From positions 506,001-570,000 of the forward strand of contig NZ_NEWK01000001.1 of NCBI RefSeq assembly GCF_002217655.1: DNA of 64,000 bases. Reading direction: 5' to 3'. Positions 19,643 through 31,837 of the stretch are shown one piece after another. The position numbers and the translations under genes were made by a program. The first letter of the stretch is position 1. Each line of letters starts with the position of its first letter. The notes beneath the pieces were generated by a model. The model searched no databases and was not told the DNA's origin. It saw nothing but the letters and a program-made list of their open reading frames with translations. The stretch is from Geobacillus thermocatenulatus (GTDB lineage Bacteria; Bacillota; Bacilli; Bacillales; Anoxybacillaceae).

Positions 19643-20827
19643 ATGAACAAGAAGACGATCCGCGACGTTGAGGTGAGGGGAAAGCGCGTCTTTTGCCGCG
19701 TCGATTTCAACGTTCCGATGGAAGAAGGCGCGATCACCGATGACACGCGCATCCGAGCGGCGCTGCCGACGATCCGCTATTTGATCGAGCACGGGGCGAA
19801 AGTCATTTTGGCGAGCCACCTCGGCCGCCCGAAAGGAAAAGTGGTCGAAGAATTGCGTTTGGATGCGGTTGCGAAGCGGCTTGGAGAACTGCTTGAGCGC
19901 CCGGTCGCGAAAACGAATGAAGCGGTCGGCGATGAGGTGAAAGCGGCGATCGACCGTTTGAACGAAGGCGACGTGCTCTTGCTTGAGAATGTCCGTTTTT
20001 ACCCTGGCGAAGAGAAAAACGATCCTGAGCTGGCCAAAGCGTTTGCGGAGCTCGCGGATCTGTATGTCAACGATGCGTTCGGCGCCGCCCACCGCGCCCA
20101 TGCGTCGACGGAAGGCATCGCCCATTACTTGCCGGCGATCGCTGGATTTTTAATGGAAAAAGAACTCGAAGTGCTCGGCAAAGCGCTCTCGAATCCGGAC
20201 CGCCCGTTTACAGCAATCATCGGCGGCGCGAAAGTGAAAGACAAAATCGGCGTCATCGACAATTTGCTTGAAAAAGTCGACAACTTGATCATCGGCGGCG
20301 GTCTGGCGTATACGTTCGTCAAAGCGCTTGGGCATGATGTCGGCAAATCGCTGCTTGAAGAAGATAAAATCGAACTGGCGAAATCGTTTATGGAAAAAGC
20401 GAAAGAAAAAGGCGTCCGTTTTTATATGCCGGTGGACGTGGTCGTCGCCGACCGGTTTGCGAACGACGCCAACACGAAAGTCGTCGCCATCGACGCCATT
20501 CCGAGCGATTGGGAGGCGCTTGACATCGGCCCGAAAACGCGCGAATTGTACCGCGATGTCATTCGCGAGTCGAAGCTCGTCGTCTGGAACGGCCCGATGG
20601 GCGTCTTTGAAATGGAGGCGTTCGCCCATGGGACAAGAGCGATCGCCGAAGCACTGGCGGAAGCGCCCGACACCTATTCGGTCATCGGCGGCGGGGATTC
20701 GGCGGCAGCGGTTGAGAAATTCGGTTTGGCCGACAAAATGGATCACATTTCCACAGGCGGCGGCGCGTCGCTCGAGTTTATGGAAGGAAAACAGCTGCCG
20801 GGTGTTGTCGCGCTACAAGACAAATGA
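19643..20827 (+). CDS. pgk: Phosphoglycerate kinase
   Basis: Transfers phosphate from 1,3-bisphosphoglycerate to [14 protein letters not shown] at the N-terminus binds phosphoglycerate, SHLGRPKG is the basic patch, and the nucleotide site includes [12 protein letters not shown] and [14 protein letters not shown]. 394 residues as in G. stearothermophilus PGK. The ATG follows GGGGGCACGAACG. Confidence 0.98.
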   Translation: MNKKTIRDVEVRGKRVFCRVDFNVPMEEGAITDDTRIRAALPTIRYLIEHGAKVILASHLGRPKGKVVEELRLDAVAKRLGELLERPVAKTNEAVGDEVKAAIDRLNEGDVLLLENVRFYPGEEKNDPELAKAFAELADLYVNDAFGAAHRAHASTEGIAHYLPAIAGFLMEKELEVLGKALSNPDRPFTAIIGGAKVKDKIGVIDNLLEKVDNLIIGGGLAYTFVKALGHDVGKSLLEEDKIELAKSFMEKAKEKGVRFYMPVDVVVADRFANDANTKVVAIDAIPSDWEALDIGPKTRELYRDVIRESKLVVWNGPMGVFEMEAFAHGTRAIAEALAEAPDTYSVIGGGDSAAAVEKFGLADKMDHISTGGGASLEFMEGKQLPGVVALQDK

Positions 20828-20888
20828 CCCACGGCGCCGGATTGGGCGCATGGCGGCTGATGCCGCCCATGGAAAGGAAGGGTGAACG

Positions 20889-24512
<3,624 letters not shown>

Positions 24513-24520
24513 CGGGAACA

Positions 24521-24554
24521 GGCGTCCCCAACGGAGGGGGCGCCCGTCGTTTTG
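24521..24554 (+). terminator. Probable terminator after eno
   Basis: A 9-bp stem (GGCGTCCCC with GGGGGCGCC, one U-G pair) around AACGGA, followed by CGTCGTTTTG. The T-run is short, so efficiency is uncertain. Confidence 0.6.
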
Positions 24555-24936
24555 ACGGAGGCCAAAAGGGCGCTGAATGGCTGGCGGTGATCAAGACGTC
24601 TTGACGCATTCAGGAAAGCTGCGCCTCTCCATCTCCATAAGATGGAACCATTCGTCAATGATCGTCTTGTGCTGCAGGGCGCAGACCGTGAATGTCGTCT
24701 CATGATGAGGACAAAGTCAAGTGGCATAATTTGTAGAAAATTATCGAATTTTTTCGAATAGTTTTTGTTGTTTTTTTATTTTTTTTTTTTTTTTTAGAAT
24801 GGAATTATAAAAAAAGAATTCGAAAGTTGGTGAAAAACAGTAGATCTATCGGATTTGTACGAAGTCGCTAAGGAAAGAAAGTCGTAGTTCTGTAAAATTT
24901 TTTTATTTACACATCAGTGGTAGAGGAGGTATTTAC
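24555..24936. other. Boundary between core genome and AT-rich island
   Basis: From 24555 to about 24720 the base composition is still GC-rich. The minus strand at about 24602-24717 reads an open segment (TTFTVCALQHKTIIDEWFHL) that could be a transposase tail, not identified. From 24723 the sequence turns strongly AT-rich, with a run of seven T, one A, then 17 T (24771-24795). An AGAGGAGGT ribosome-binding site at 24922-24930 begins the next gene. No promoter was assigned. Confidence 0.5.
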
Positions 24937-25707
24937 TTGAAAGGGAAATTTAAGAAATTTTTGGTAGCCTCATCGTTTGTAACACTACTATCTGGATTTA
25001 ATTTGGTAAACTATGCTTTTGCAGACTCAAAAGTTGTAAACAATGAAAGCAAAGAAGTTAAAGAAGTGTTAGAACAAAAAGAAAAACTTAAACAAAGTGT
25101 GAATATTGATAAGTATGACTTAGTCAGAAAATCAGAATTGGGAGTTAAAGAGGGTTATGACAAGGATGACCCTGAGCCGGACTGGGCGCCTGGTGATTCT
25201 TTTGGTTCACCCAAAGGTACGAATAACATATCTTTCGCGGCGTTTGCACCTGGCGATATTATTGTAGTACATGATGGTTCAGTAGCATGGGGGTATTATC
25301 GTCATGCCGCTGTATGGGACGGTACTTATTATACTGGTAGTTTAGATTCATATGCATTCATTGAAGCGAATGTAGAAAACCAACCTGGTGACGGACAAAG
25401 TAATGTCCACTATTCCACGGCAAGGAAATTTAGAAACTACGACCAAGCCGTCGGTTTATATGTCTATACTTTAGAACAGCAATTTAGAACCCTTGCCCGT
25501 AATTACATTAGAAACCAATTAGGAGAACCATACAAATTTGTAGGTTCTTACAAGTCGGATACCAGCACGTGGTATTGTAGCAAATTAGCTTGGAAAGCGT
25601 ATTATGATATGGGGAATCGTGATTTGGATTACGATGGCGGGTTATACGTTTATCCGGATGATATTTATCAAGACGGAGATACTAAAATATTTGCAACCGG
25701 TTCATGA
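24937..25707 (+). CDS. Secreted papain-like (YycO/YiiX-type) protein
   Basis: 256 residues with a signal peptide (FKKFLVASSFVTLLSGFNLV, cut near YAFA-DS), a charged linker, and a domain resembling the permuted NlpC/P60 group: PGDIIVVHDG, then the presumptive His in YYRHAAVWDG, and the presumptive nucleophile Cys in WYCSKLAWKAYYD, followed by VYPDDI. In permuted members the Cys follows the His, as here. It could hydrolyse cell-wall peptides or amide lipids; the substrate is unknown. It starts with TTG after AGAGGAGGT and is far more AT-rich than its neighbours, suggesting acquisition. Confidence 0.7.
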   Translation: MKGKFKKFLVASSFVTLLSGFNLVNYAFADSKVVNNESKEVKEVLEQKEKLKQSVNIDKYDLVRKSELGVKEGYDKDDPEPDWAPGDSFGSPKGTNNISFAAFAPGDIIVVHDGSVAWGYYRHAAVWDGTYYTGSLDSYAFIEANVENQPGDGQSNVHYSTARKFRNYDQAVGLYVYTLEQQFRTLARNYIRNQLGEPYKFVGSYKSDTSTWYCSKLAWKAYYDMGNRDLDYDGGLYVYPDDIYQDGDTKIFATGS

Positions 25708-25756
25708 CTCTGCTGATTAATACGCAATACTTGATGGTAAAATAATCTTTAGAAGG

Positions 25757-25777
25757 CTAGTGAAAAACTAGTTTTTT
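25757..25777 (+). terminator. Terminator of the secreted papain-like gene
   Basis: CTAGT-GAAAA-ACTAG hairpin followed by TTTTTT, 50 bp after the stop codon. Confidence 0.75.
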
Positions 25778-26214
25778 GCTCAAATCGGCGGTATTTGATC
25801 AGAAACGAGAACAGCTCTGAAAAGGCTTATCTCATTGAAAAAAAGAGTTAGGGTGAGCCGCTTTTTCATTAAAAATCACCGGCCTTTTAGAAACTATATT
25901 TTTGGATCTTCATCACAAAATGTGCTTAACAAAAAAGATGATCACGATAAAGAAAACCAAATAGTGCACATTTCTGCACTGTTATTTTGCACTAAACAAC
26001 CGGGTGGCCTTCATAGGTGGAGGAGGTTTCTCGAACCCGGTGCGTGGCACTGTTTCTCTCGGCCAACGTAAAGGGGTCGCTCCGCGGGATGTTGACCGAA
26101 TCGGCCTCAGCTAATGCTCGTACGGCGGTTGTCACCGTGTGTGGACCTACAGGGATTCTAGCGAGGCCGATTCATATGCGCTGTAAAGGGTTCTTGTTCG
26201 TCGCATCGGCGTGA
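25778..26214. other. Unassigned spacer in the accessory island
   Basis: AT-rich to about 25990, then a GC-rich patch at 25990-26200. Short open frames here do not resemble a known family and lack convincing ribosome-binding sites. The GC-rich patch may be more mobile-element debris linked to the transposase fragment that follows, but no motif proves it. Confidence 0.4.
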
Positions 26215-26409
26215 AGACTCGGGGAGAAAGTCCTCTTTTGGGTAAATATGAATCAAGCAAGCGCTAATGATGTGGTGAATGCTGTCCTTATACAGGCGGT
26301 CGAGACGACGAGCCAACGCATCGTCATTCAACAGGGAAGGATGGAGCCCGGGATGGATGGGGTTCTCCAGGTCAATCGTGTGACCCCATTGTTCCAAGTG
26401 AACGAGGTT
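26215..26409 (-). pseudogene. IS1634-family transposase N-terminal fragment
   Basis: The minus-strand frame reads LEQWGHTIDLENPIHPG and LLNDDALARRLDRLYKDSIH, matching the N-terminal DUF4277 region of IS1634-family transposases (LNDDALGRxLDRLY). The catalytic domain is absent: after IHIYPKE the frame diverges and stops. No terminal repeats were found. Confidence 0.7.
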
Positions 26410-26456
26410 TTAAGTAGTCCTATTTTCATGAACACTTATTTACGAGGGGCTGTATA

Positions 26457-27527
26457 ATGAAGAAAATCATGATTTTCATTTATTGCATCTGTTTGTTTTT
26501 AATGGTTGGGTGTGAGAAATTGAAAGAAACTGTCTCCCGAAACGATACAAAACTGAAGGTGAACCCAGCCTTTGTTGCACTTGCTGATGGAGATAGCAAA
26601 TTAATTTTTCTTGATAAAAAGATGAATATAGTCAAAGAAATTGAAAATAAAAATAAATTTCAAAGCTTTTCTATAGAAGGAAATCGAGTTTATGCAATAG
26701 ATGATGGTACATATATGGGAACTAAACCATCGATGCTTATCATCAATCTTTCGAGTGGTCATGTGGAAAAGAAGTTAAAGTTGCCGCATGTTCCGTCGTC
26801 TTATGCGGTACTAAAGCAAAAAGTTTACATGGCTTCATCTGAAATATTTAGAGAAGGCATGCCTTTTTTTGTTGTTAATGTGTCTAGTGGGAAAGTAGAA
26901 AAATTGACATTTACCAGTGGAATGGTCAGTACAATTAAACATTACAAAAATGAAATTTTCATCACTATAAATTCTGGTGGTAAATCCAGTGAGCATAGCA
27001 ACGTATATAGGATACAAATTAATGATGCATCCCTTTCCTTTCATCCTGTCATTAAAGATAATATTGAATTACCACCAAGTGATTTTGTGATTGAAGATAA
27101 CAAAATGTACTGTGTTTTTACAGGATTTTCTTACGGGCCAAGGCCAGAATGGGTAAAAAATCCTGAAAGATATACAAATAAGCTTATGGTTGTAGACTTG
27201 AATAATGGTCAAATCATTTCTGAGAAGAAATTGTCTAAACCTTTCCCGCAAAAAATAATTAATATTGGTAATAAATTATACATTAATAATTATACGGATT
27301 TGGATATGAAAGGGGGATTTTTCACAATACTTGATAAAAATGACTTAAGTGAATCTTTTTTTTCAATAGAAAATCCAGCGTATTTTGACTACAATAAGCG
27401 ATTTGAAGAATTCATAGTTTCTAATCCTCAAAATGGAACTCTGCGATTAGTTAAAAACGGTAAAGTAGTCAAAAAAATTAAAGTTGGAGATAATTGTAGT
27501 ATAGTTAAAGCGGTTCAAAAAAAATAA
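26457..27527 (+). CDS. Putative lipoprotein, beta-propeller-like
   Basis: 356 residues. A lipoprotein signal (MIFIYCICLFLMVGC, lipobox LMVGC with Cys19) predicts membrane anchoring. The body has repeated short strands with the pattern of a beta-propeller (KLIFLDKKMNIVKEIE, GNRVYAIDDGTY, KLMVVDLNNGQIISEKKL). No enzyme motif is visible. AT-rich, unlike the genome, and next to a transposase fragment: probably acquired. The ribosome-binding site (GAGGGG) is modest. Confidence 0.65.
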   Translation: MKKIMIFIYCICLFLMVGCEKLKETVSRNDTKLKVNPAFVALADGDSKLIFLDKKMNIVKEIENKNKFQSFSIEGNRVYAIDDGTYMGTKPSMLIINLSSGHVEKKLKLPHVPSSYAVLKQKVYMASSEIFREGMPFFVVNVSSGKVEKLTFTSGMVSTIKHYKNEIFITINSGGKSSEHSNVYRIQINDASLSFHPVIKDNIELPPSDFVIEDNKMYCVFTGFSYGPRPEWVKNPERYTNKLMVVDLNNGQIISEKKLSKPFPQKIINIGNKLYINNYTDLDMKGGFFTILDKNDLSESFFSIENPAYFDYNKRFEEFIVSNPQNGTLRLVKNGKVVKKIKVGDNCSIVKAVQKK

Positions 27528-27831
27528 ACTTTACTGTAGATGAGCAATTTTCATTACAATATTTTCCGTTAACAAAGAGACCAACCTACAGTTTATTAGT
27601 GAATTTGCTCAACTATATAGATGCAATTTGAAGCTTTACCATTTGCAGCTTTTCCCGAGTATTTGATCGACTGTCGGGCGACCGAACAACGCCGCTTAAG
27701 GTGATCGCGCCTAGAATCATCTTTTTCATGGCGCTGACTGTTTCGGCCGCGTCTATCTTTACTTTTGTGCATGGGCGGGGCACCTCTCTTTTGGACGCGG
27801 TATGAGAACCTCGCGTGCGGTCGCAAAACGA
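27528..27831. other. Spacer between the island and the esterase gene
   Basis: AT-rich to about 27650, then GC-rich again, marking the right edge of the island. A 38-codon minus-strand frame (27613-27729) begins MKKMILGAITLSGVV but has no ribosome-binding site; it is not called. Confidence 0.4.
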
Positions 27832-27860
27832 TGGACGCAGACTGGCTGTTGGTTTATAAT
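27832..27860 (+). promoter_or_regulatory. Promoter of the Est55-type esterase
   Basis: TGGACG (27832-27837), 17-bp spacer and TATAAT (27855-27860), 37 bp before the ATG. Confidence 0.55.
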
Positions 27861-27896
27861 ATTTTTGAATCATTTGAATATTCAGGAGGAAAGGGA

Positions 27897-29396
27897 ATGG
27901 AACCAACCGTTGTCGAAACACGGTATGGACGGTTGCGCGGGGGGACGAATGAAGGCGTTTTCGTTTGGAAAGGAATTCCGTATGCGAAAGCGCCGGTCGG
28001 CGAGTGTCGGTTTCTTCCGCCGGAACCGCCCGATGCGTGGGATGGGGTGCGTGAGGCGGCCGCGTTTGGCCCCGTGGTCATGCAGCCGTCGGATCCGATT
28101 TTCAGCGGATTGCTCGGGCGGATGAGCGAGGCGCCGAGCGAAGACGGGCTGTACCTGAACATTTGGTCGCCCGCGGCTGATGGGAAGAAGCGCCCGGTGT
28201 TGTTTTGGATTCATGGCGGAGCCTTTTTGTTCGGTTCGGGTTCTTCGCCGTGGTATGATGGGACGGCGTTCGCGAAACACGGCGATGTCGTTGTCGTGAC
28301 GATCAACTACCGAATGAACGTGTTTGGCTTTTTGCATCTCGGTGATTCGTTTGGCGAAGAGTACGCCCAAGCCGGGAATCTCGGCATTTTGGACCAAGTG
28401 GCGGCATTGCGCTGGGTGAAGGAGAACATTGAGGCGTTTGGCGGCGATCCGGACAATGTGACGATTTTCGGTGAATCGGCCGGAGCGGCGAGCGTCGGCG
28501 TCCTCTTGTCGCTTCCGGAGGCGAGGGGGCTGTTTCGGCGCGCCATTTTGCAAAGTGGTTCGGGAGCGCTTCTCCTTCGTTCACCGGAGACAGCCATGGC
28601 GATGACCGAGCGTATTCTCGAGCGCGCCGGCATCCGCCTGGGCGACCGCGGCCGGCTCTTGTCGATTCCGGCCGAGGAGCTGCTGCGGGCGGCGCTGTCG
28701 CTCGGCCCAAGAATCATGTACGGTCCGGTGGTAGATGGCCGCGTATTGCGCCGCCATCCGATCGAGGCGCTCAACGACGGGGCGGCCAGCGGCATTCCGA
28801 TTCTCATCGGCGTCACGAAAGACGAGTACAATTTGTTTACCTTGACGGATCCATCGTGGACAAAGCTTGGCGAAAAAGAACTGCTTGACCGGATCAACCG
28901 TGAAGTCGGGCCCGTGCCGGAGGCGGCGATTCGCTATTATGCAGAAACGGCGGAGCCGTCGGCGCCCGCCTGGCAAAAGTGGCTTCGTATCATGACGTAC
29001 CGCGTTTTTGTCGAGGGGATGCTGCGGACGGCGGACGCCCAAGCGGCCCACGGAGCGGATGTGTACATGTACCGGTTTGATTATGAGACGCCGGTGTTCG
29101 GCGGCCAGCTGAAAGCATGCCACGCGCTCGAGCTGCCGTTTGTATTTCACAATCTCCATCAGCCGGGCGTCGCGAATTTCGTCGGCAATCGGCCGGAGCG
29201 CGAGGCGATCGCCAACGAAATGCATTATGCTTGGCTTTCGTTCGCCCGCACGGGCAACCCGAACGGCGATCACTTGCCGGAAGAGTGGCCGGCGTATGCG
29301 AAAGAGCGCAAGCCGGTGTTTGTGTTTGCCGCGGCAAGCCATGTGGAAGACGATCCGTTCGGCTGCGAGCGTGCGGCGTGGATGACGCGCGCATAA
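27897..29396 (+). CDS. Type-B carboxylesterase (Est55 / para-nitrobenzyl esterase family)
   Basis: 499-residue alpha/beta hydrolase. The catalytic triad falls at Ser194 (FGESAGAASVG), Glu310 (VTKDEYN) and His409 (KACHALELPF), the same numbers as in the characterised G. stearothermophilus Est55; the oxyanion hole is IHGGAF. No signal peptide, so it is cytosolic or released on lysis. ATG 27897 follows CAGGAGGAAAGG; a longer frame from 27765 has no site and runs through the promoter. Confidence 0.93.
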   Translation: MEPTVVETRYGRLRGGTNEGVFVWKGIPYAKAPVGECRFLPPEPPDAWDGVREAAAFGPVVMQPSDPIFSGLLGRMSEAPSEDGLYLNIWSPAADGKKRPVLFWIHGGAFLFGSGSSPWYDGTAFAKHGDVVVVTINYRMNVFGFLHLGDSFGEEYAQAGNLGILDQVAALRWVKENIEAFGGDPDNVTIFGESAGAASVGVLLSLPEARGLFRRAILQSGSGALLLRSPETAMAMTERILERAGIRLGDRGRLLSIPAEELLRAALSLGPRIMYGPVVDGRVLRRHPIEALNDGAASGIPILIGVTKDEYNLFTLTDPSWTKLGEKELLDRINREVGPVPEAAIRYYAETAEPSAPAWQKWLRIMTYRVFVEGMLRTADAQAAHGADVYMYRFDYETPVFGGQLKACHALELPFVFHNLHQPGVANFVGNRPEREAIANEMHYAWLSFARTGNPNGDHLPEEWPAYAKERKPVFVFAAASHVEDDPFGCERAAWMTRA

Positions 29397-29400
29397 GGAA

Positions 29401-29427
29401 AAAGGAACGGCCAACCGCCGTTCCTTT
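29401..29427 (+). terminator. Convergent terminator after the esterase gene
   Basis: AAAGGAACGGC / GCCGTTCCTTT perfect 11-bp stem with a 5-base loop, two bases before the stop codon of the minus-strand gene. A-rich before and T-rich after, so it can serve both. Confidence 0.75.
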
Positions 29428-29428
29428 G

Positions 29429-29644
29429 TTATTCGTTTGCTCCCGGTGAAGGAAGCCCGAACTGTTCCGCCAGCGCCGGGTCGCGGTCGATCGCCTCAAG
29501 CAGCTTCCGCATGACGTTGACGTCAAACGTAAAGTTCGCCCCGATCGGCGAGGTGACGAAAATTTTTCCTTTCTTCGCCTCCCGCGCCCGTTTGAATTGA
29601 TAGCCGTCAATCGCGATGACGACTCGTTCGTCTGGTCTTGCCAT
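29429..29644 (-). CDS. Small conserved hypothetical protein
   Basis: 71 residues beginning MARPDERVVIAIDGYQFKRA, with a Lys/Arg-rich middle and FDVNVMRKLLEAIDRDP near the end. No membrane segment, signal or known motif. GGAGGG precedes the ATG by a few bases; an upstream ATG at 29707 is less likely. I do not recognise the family. Confidence 0.6.
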   Translation of the reverse strand: MARPDERVVIAIDGYQFKRAREAKKGKIFVTSPIGANFTFDVNVMRKLLEAIDRDPALAEQFGLPSPGANE

Positions 29645-29893
29645 TGGAGTCCCTCCAGTCGTTGCCGATTTGCTTTCATTGTAACTTATTTCGGCTGCGG
29701 ACGACAATGATCATACCGCGCCCGAGGCATGGAGCGTCAAGCAGATGGAGGATGAAACGTTCCCCCATCTATGCAAAGGGGTAGAGGCAGGGAATTTTTT
29801 TGGCCCCCGCCCTTCGATTCAGCTGTCTTGCAAAGACAGGAAACGCAGTCTTTCCTTCAACACCGTTCCATTCTTCCGTTGCCTCCAGGCCGA

Positions 29894-30280
29894 TCAAGTC
29901 AGATACGTTGCGATTTTTGCCAGGCATTCGTCAATGATTTCATCGATTTCCTCCATTTGAGCATCTTCCGGATTGTATTTTTTTAAAACTTTTAGATGAC
30001 GGGCTTTCCAATCCAATGATTTGATTTGATCCGCTAAAATGACTCCTGTGATGGGATCGCCGCCGCCTTCAAGGAGTATTCCTCCTTTTGGCAAATCCAC
30101 TTCAAACGGATAGCCTTTCTTCTGATTGGTGATTGGACAAACAGCCACAAATCCTGTTGCCTGATTGAATTTTTTAGGAGATAAAACAATGGCAATTCTT
30201 CTTCCTGCCTGTTCATGGCCAGCTTGTGGATGGAAGTTCAACACAACGAAATCTCCTCTTTCCGGTACGTCTGCGGGCAT
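29894..30280 (-). CDS. MazF/PemK-family toxin (endoribonuclease)
   Basis: 128 residues. The PemK-like fold begins RGDFVVLNFHPQAGHEQAGRR, with the RR-P/VLS strand (AIVLSPKKFN) and CPITNQKKGYPFEVDLP, then DQIKSLDW. Such toxins cut mRNA at specific short sequences. It has a longer acidic C-terminal tail than minimal MazF. The start overlaps the antitoxin stop by one base (TAATG on the minus strand), the typical module layout. Confidence 0.88.
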   Translation of the reverse strand: MPADVPERGDFVVLNFHPQAGHEQAGRRIAIVLSPKKFNQATGFVAVCPITNQKKGYPFEVDLPKGGILLEGGGDPITGVILADQIKSLDWKARHLKVLKKYNPEDAQMEEIDEIIDECLAKIATYLT

Positions 30281-30531
30281 TAGATCAACTCACGTCCTTC
30301 TACCCCGAAATCCATCTCCTCATGTCGATTTTCAGGGGTAATTTGTGATATCAGTTCTTCCAGTGTGTATTTCTTCCGTGTTCTTTTCGGCTTTAATGTG
30401 ATGATTCCTTCGTTTTCAATGACATGTAATTCCATTTCAGAACCTTGTTGAATCCCGATTTGGTCAGCCGCGTCTTTTGGGATGCGAATGCCCAAACTGT
30501 TCCCCCACTTTTGCACGATTACGGTAGACAT
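30280..30531 (-). CDS. MazE/AbrB-like antitoxin
   Basis: 83 residues with an N-terminal SpoVT/AbrB swapped-hairpin DNA-binding domain (VIVQKWGNSLGIRIPKDAAD) and an acidic C-terminal segment expected to wrap the toxin. ATG 30531 follows GGAAAGGAG; the in-frame ATG at 30579 lies upstream of that site. First gene of the toxin operon. Confidence 0.88.
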   Translation of the reverse strand: MSTVIVQKWGNSLGIRIPKDAADQIGIQQGSEMELHVIENEGIITLKPKRTRKKYTLEELISQITPENRHEEMDFGVEGRELI

Positions 30532-30600
30532 ATCATTCTCTCCTTTCCTTTTTGCGATGTTGTTTTGTTTTGAATTCATTCTATCATCTCCATCCTTAAA

Positions 30601-30621
30601 TGTATATACACAGTATATACA
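30601..30621 (-). promoter_or_regulatory. Palindrome upstream of the mazEF-like operon
   Basis: TGTATATAC-ACA-GTATATACA is a perfect 9-bp inverted repeat, 69 bp before the antitoxin start. Its arms include minus-strand -10-like TATACT, so it is a candidate autoregulatory operator. Confidence 0.6.
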
Positions 30622-30697
30622 AATTCACCAAAAATGATCACATGTTTCACAAAAAAGTGAATTTGTGCCTTTCGTCGTGTTGAGACAGGCCCGCCAG

Positions 30698-30726
30698 TTG
30701 CCGCCAACGGCGATCTATGGTATAGT
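30698..30726 (+). promoter_or_regulatory. Promoter of secG
   Basis: TTGCCG (30698-30703), 17-bp spacer and TATAGT (30721-30726) preceded by TGG. secG starts 38 bp later. Confidence 0.7.
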
Positions 30727-30763
30727 GAAATTATTGCAACGTCGGTCGTTGGAGGTGTCAGGC

Positions 30764-31000
30764 ATGCATGCCTTGCTTGTGACGCTGCTTGTCATTGTGT
30801 CGATCGCGCTGATCGCGGTTGTCTTGTTGCAGTCGGGCCGCAGCGCCGGGCTGTCGGGGGCGATCACTGGCGGCGCCGAGCAATTGTTCGGGAAGCAGAA
30901 AGCCCGTGGGCTCGATGCGGTGTTTCAGCGCGTCACGGTCGTGTTGGCCGTCTTGTTTTTCGTATTGACGATCCTGGTTACGTACGTACAGCCATCATAA
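30764..31000 (+). CDS. secG: Preprotein translocase subunit SecG
   Basis: 78 residues with two membrane helices (about 1-20 and 54-75) joined by the conserved cytoplasmic loop [23 protein letters not shown]. An auxiliary part of the SecYEG channel. ATG 30764 follows TTGGAGGTG. The secG-est-rnr-smpB-ssrA order is the same as in Bacillus. Confidence 0.96.
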   Translation: MHALLVTLLVIVSIALIAVVLLQSGRSAGLSGAITGGAEQLFGKQKARGLDAVFQRVTVVLAVLFFVLTILVTYVQPS

Positions 31001-31071
31001 GTCAAACATGGGGCGGTCCATAGAATGAAGGGCTGCCCTTTCTATTTCACACCAGAGAGGAAGGAGAGCCT

Positions 31072-31815
31072 ATGATGAAAATTGTTCCGCCGAAGCCGTT
31101 TTTCTTTGAAGCCGGGGAGCGGGCGGTGCTGCTTTTGCATGGGTTTACCGGCAATTCCGCCGACGTTCGGATGCTTGGGCGATTCTTGGAATCGAAAGGG
31201 TATACGTGCCACGCTCCGATTTACAAAGGGCATGGCGTGCCGCCGGAAGAGCTCGTCCACACCGGACCGGATGATTGGTGGCAAGACGTCATGAACGGCT
31301 ATCAGTTTTTGAAAAACAAAGGCTACGAAAAAATTGCCGTCGCCGGACTGTCGCTTGGAGGCGTATTTTCTCTCAAATTAGGCTACACTGTACCTATACA
31401 AGGCATTGTGACGATGTGCGCGCCGATGTACATCAAAAGCGAAGAAACAATGTACGAAGGCGTGCTCGAGTACGCGCGCGAGTATAAAAAGCGGGAAGGA
31501 AAATCAGAGGAACAAATCGAACAGGAAATGGAATGGTTCAAACAAACGCCGATGAAGACGTTGAAAGCTTTGCAAGAACTCATTGCCGATGTGCGCGCCC
31601 ACCTTGATTTGGTTTATGCACCGACGTTCGTCGTCCAAGCGCGCCATGATGAGATGATCAATCCAGACAGCGCGAACATCATTTATAACGAAATTGAATC
31701 GCCGGTCAAACAAATCAAATGGTATGAGCAATCAGGCCATGTGATTACGCTTGATCAAGAAAAAGATCAGCTGCATGAAGATATTTATGCATTTCTTGAA
31801 TCGTTAGATTGGTAA
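31072..31815 (+). CDS. est: Carboxylesterase Est30 (YvaK-type)
   Basis: 247-residue alpha/beta hydrolase. Ser94 (VAGLSLGG), Asp193 ([11 protein letters not shown]) and His223 (QSGHVI) match the triad numbering of the structurally characterised G. stearothermophilus Est30; the oxyanion residues lie in LLHGFTGNS. It prefers short- to medium-chain esters. ATG follows AGGAAGGAGAG. Lies in the secG-rnr operon, 22 bp before rnr. Confidence 0.95.
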   Translation: MMKIVPPKPFFFEAGERAVLLLHGFTGNSADVRMLGRFLESKGYTCHAPIYKGHGVPPEELVHTGPDDWWQDVMNGYQFLKNKGYEKIAVAGLSLGGVFSLKLGYTVPIQGIVTMCAPMYIKSEETMYEGVLEYAREYKKREGKSEEQIEQEMEWFKQTPMKTLKALQELIADVRAHLDLVYAPTFVVQARHDEMINPDSANIIYNEIESPVKQIKWYEQSGHVITLDQEKDQLHEDIYAFLESLDW

Positions 31816-31837
31816 TGGAGAAAGGAGGGGATGGCCA

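Noticed and set aside
24602-24717. Minus-strand segment reading TTFTVCALQHKTIIDEWF as a transposase tail
   Set aside because: It looks coding-like but no family motif could be named; only noted within the boundary region.
25835-26214. Short frames in the accessory island spacer, including a possible group II intron RNA in the GC-rich patch
   Set aside because: No intron domain V, reverse transcriptase or ribosome-binding site could be recognised.
27613-27729. 38-codon minus-strand frame MKKMILGAITLSGVV as a secreted peptide
   Set aside because: No ribosome-binding site and no export-peptide cleavage or partner gene.
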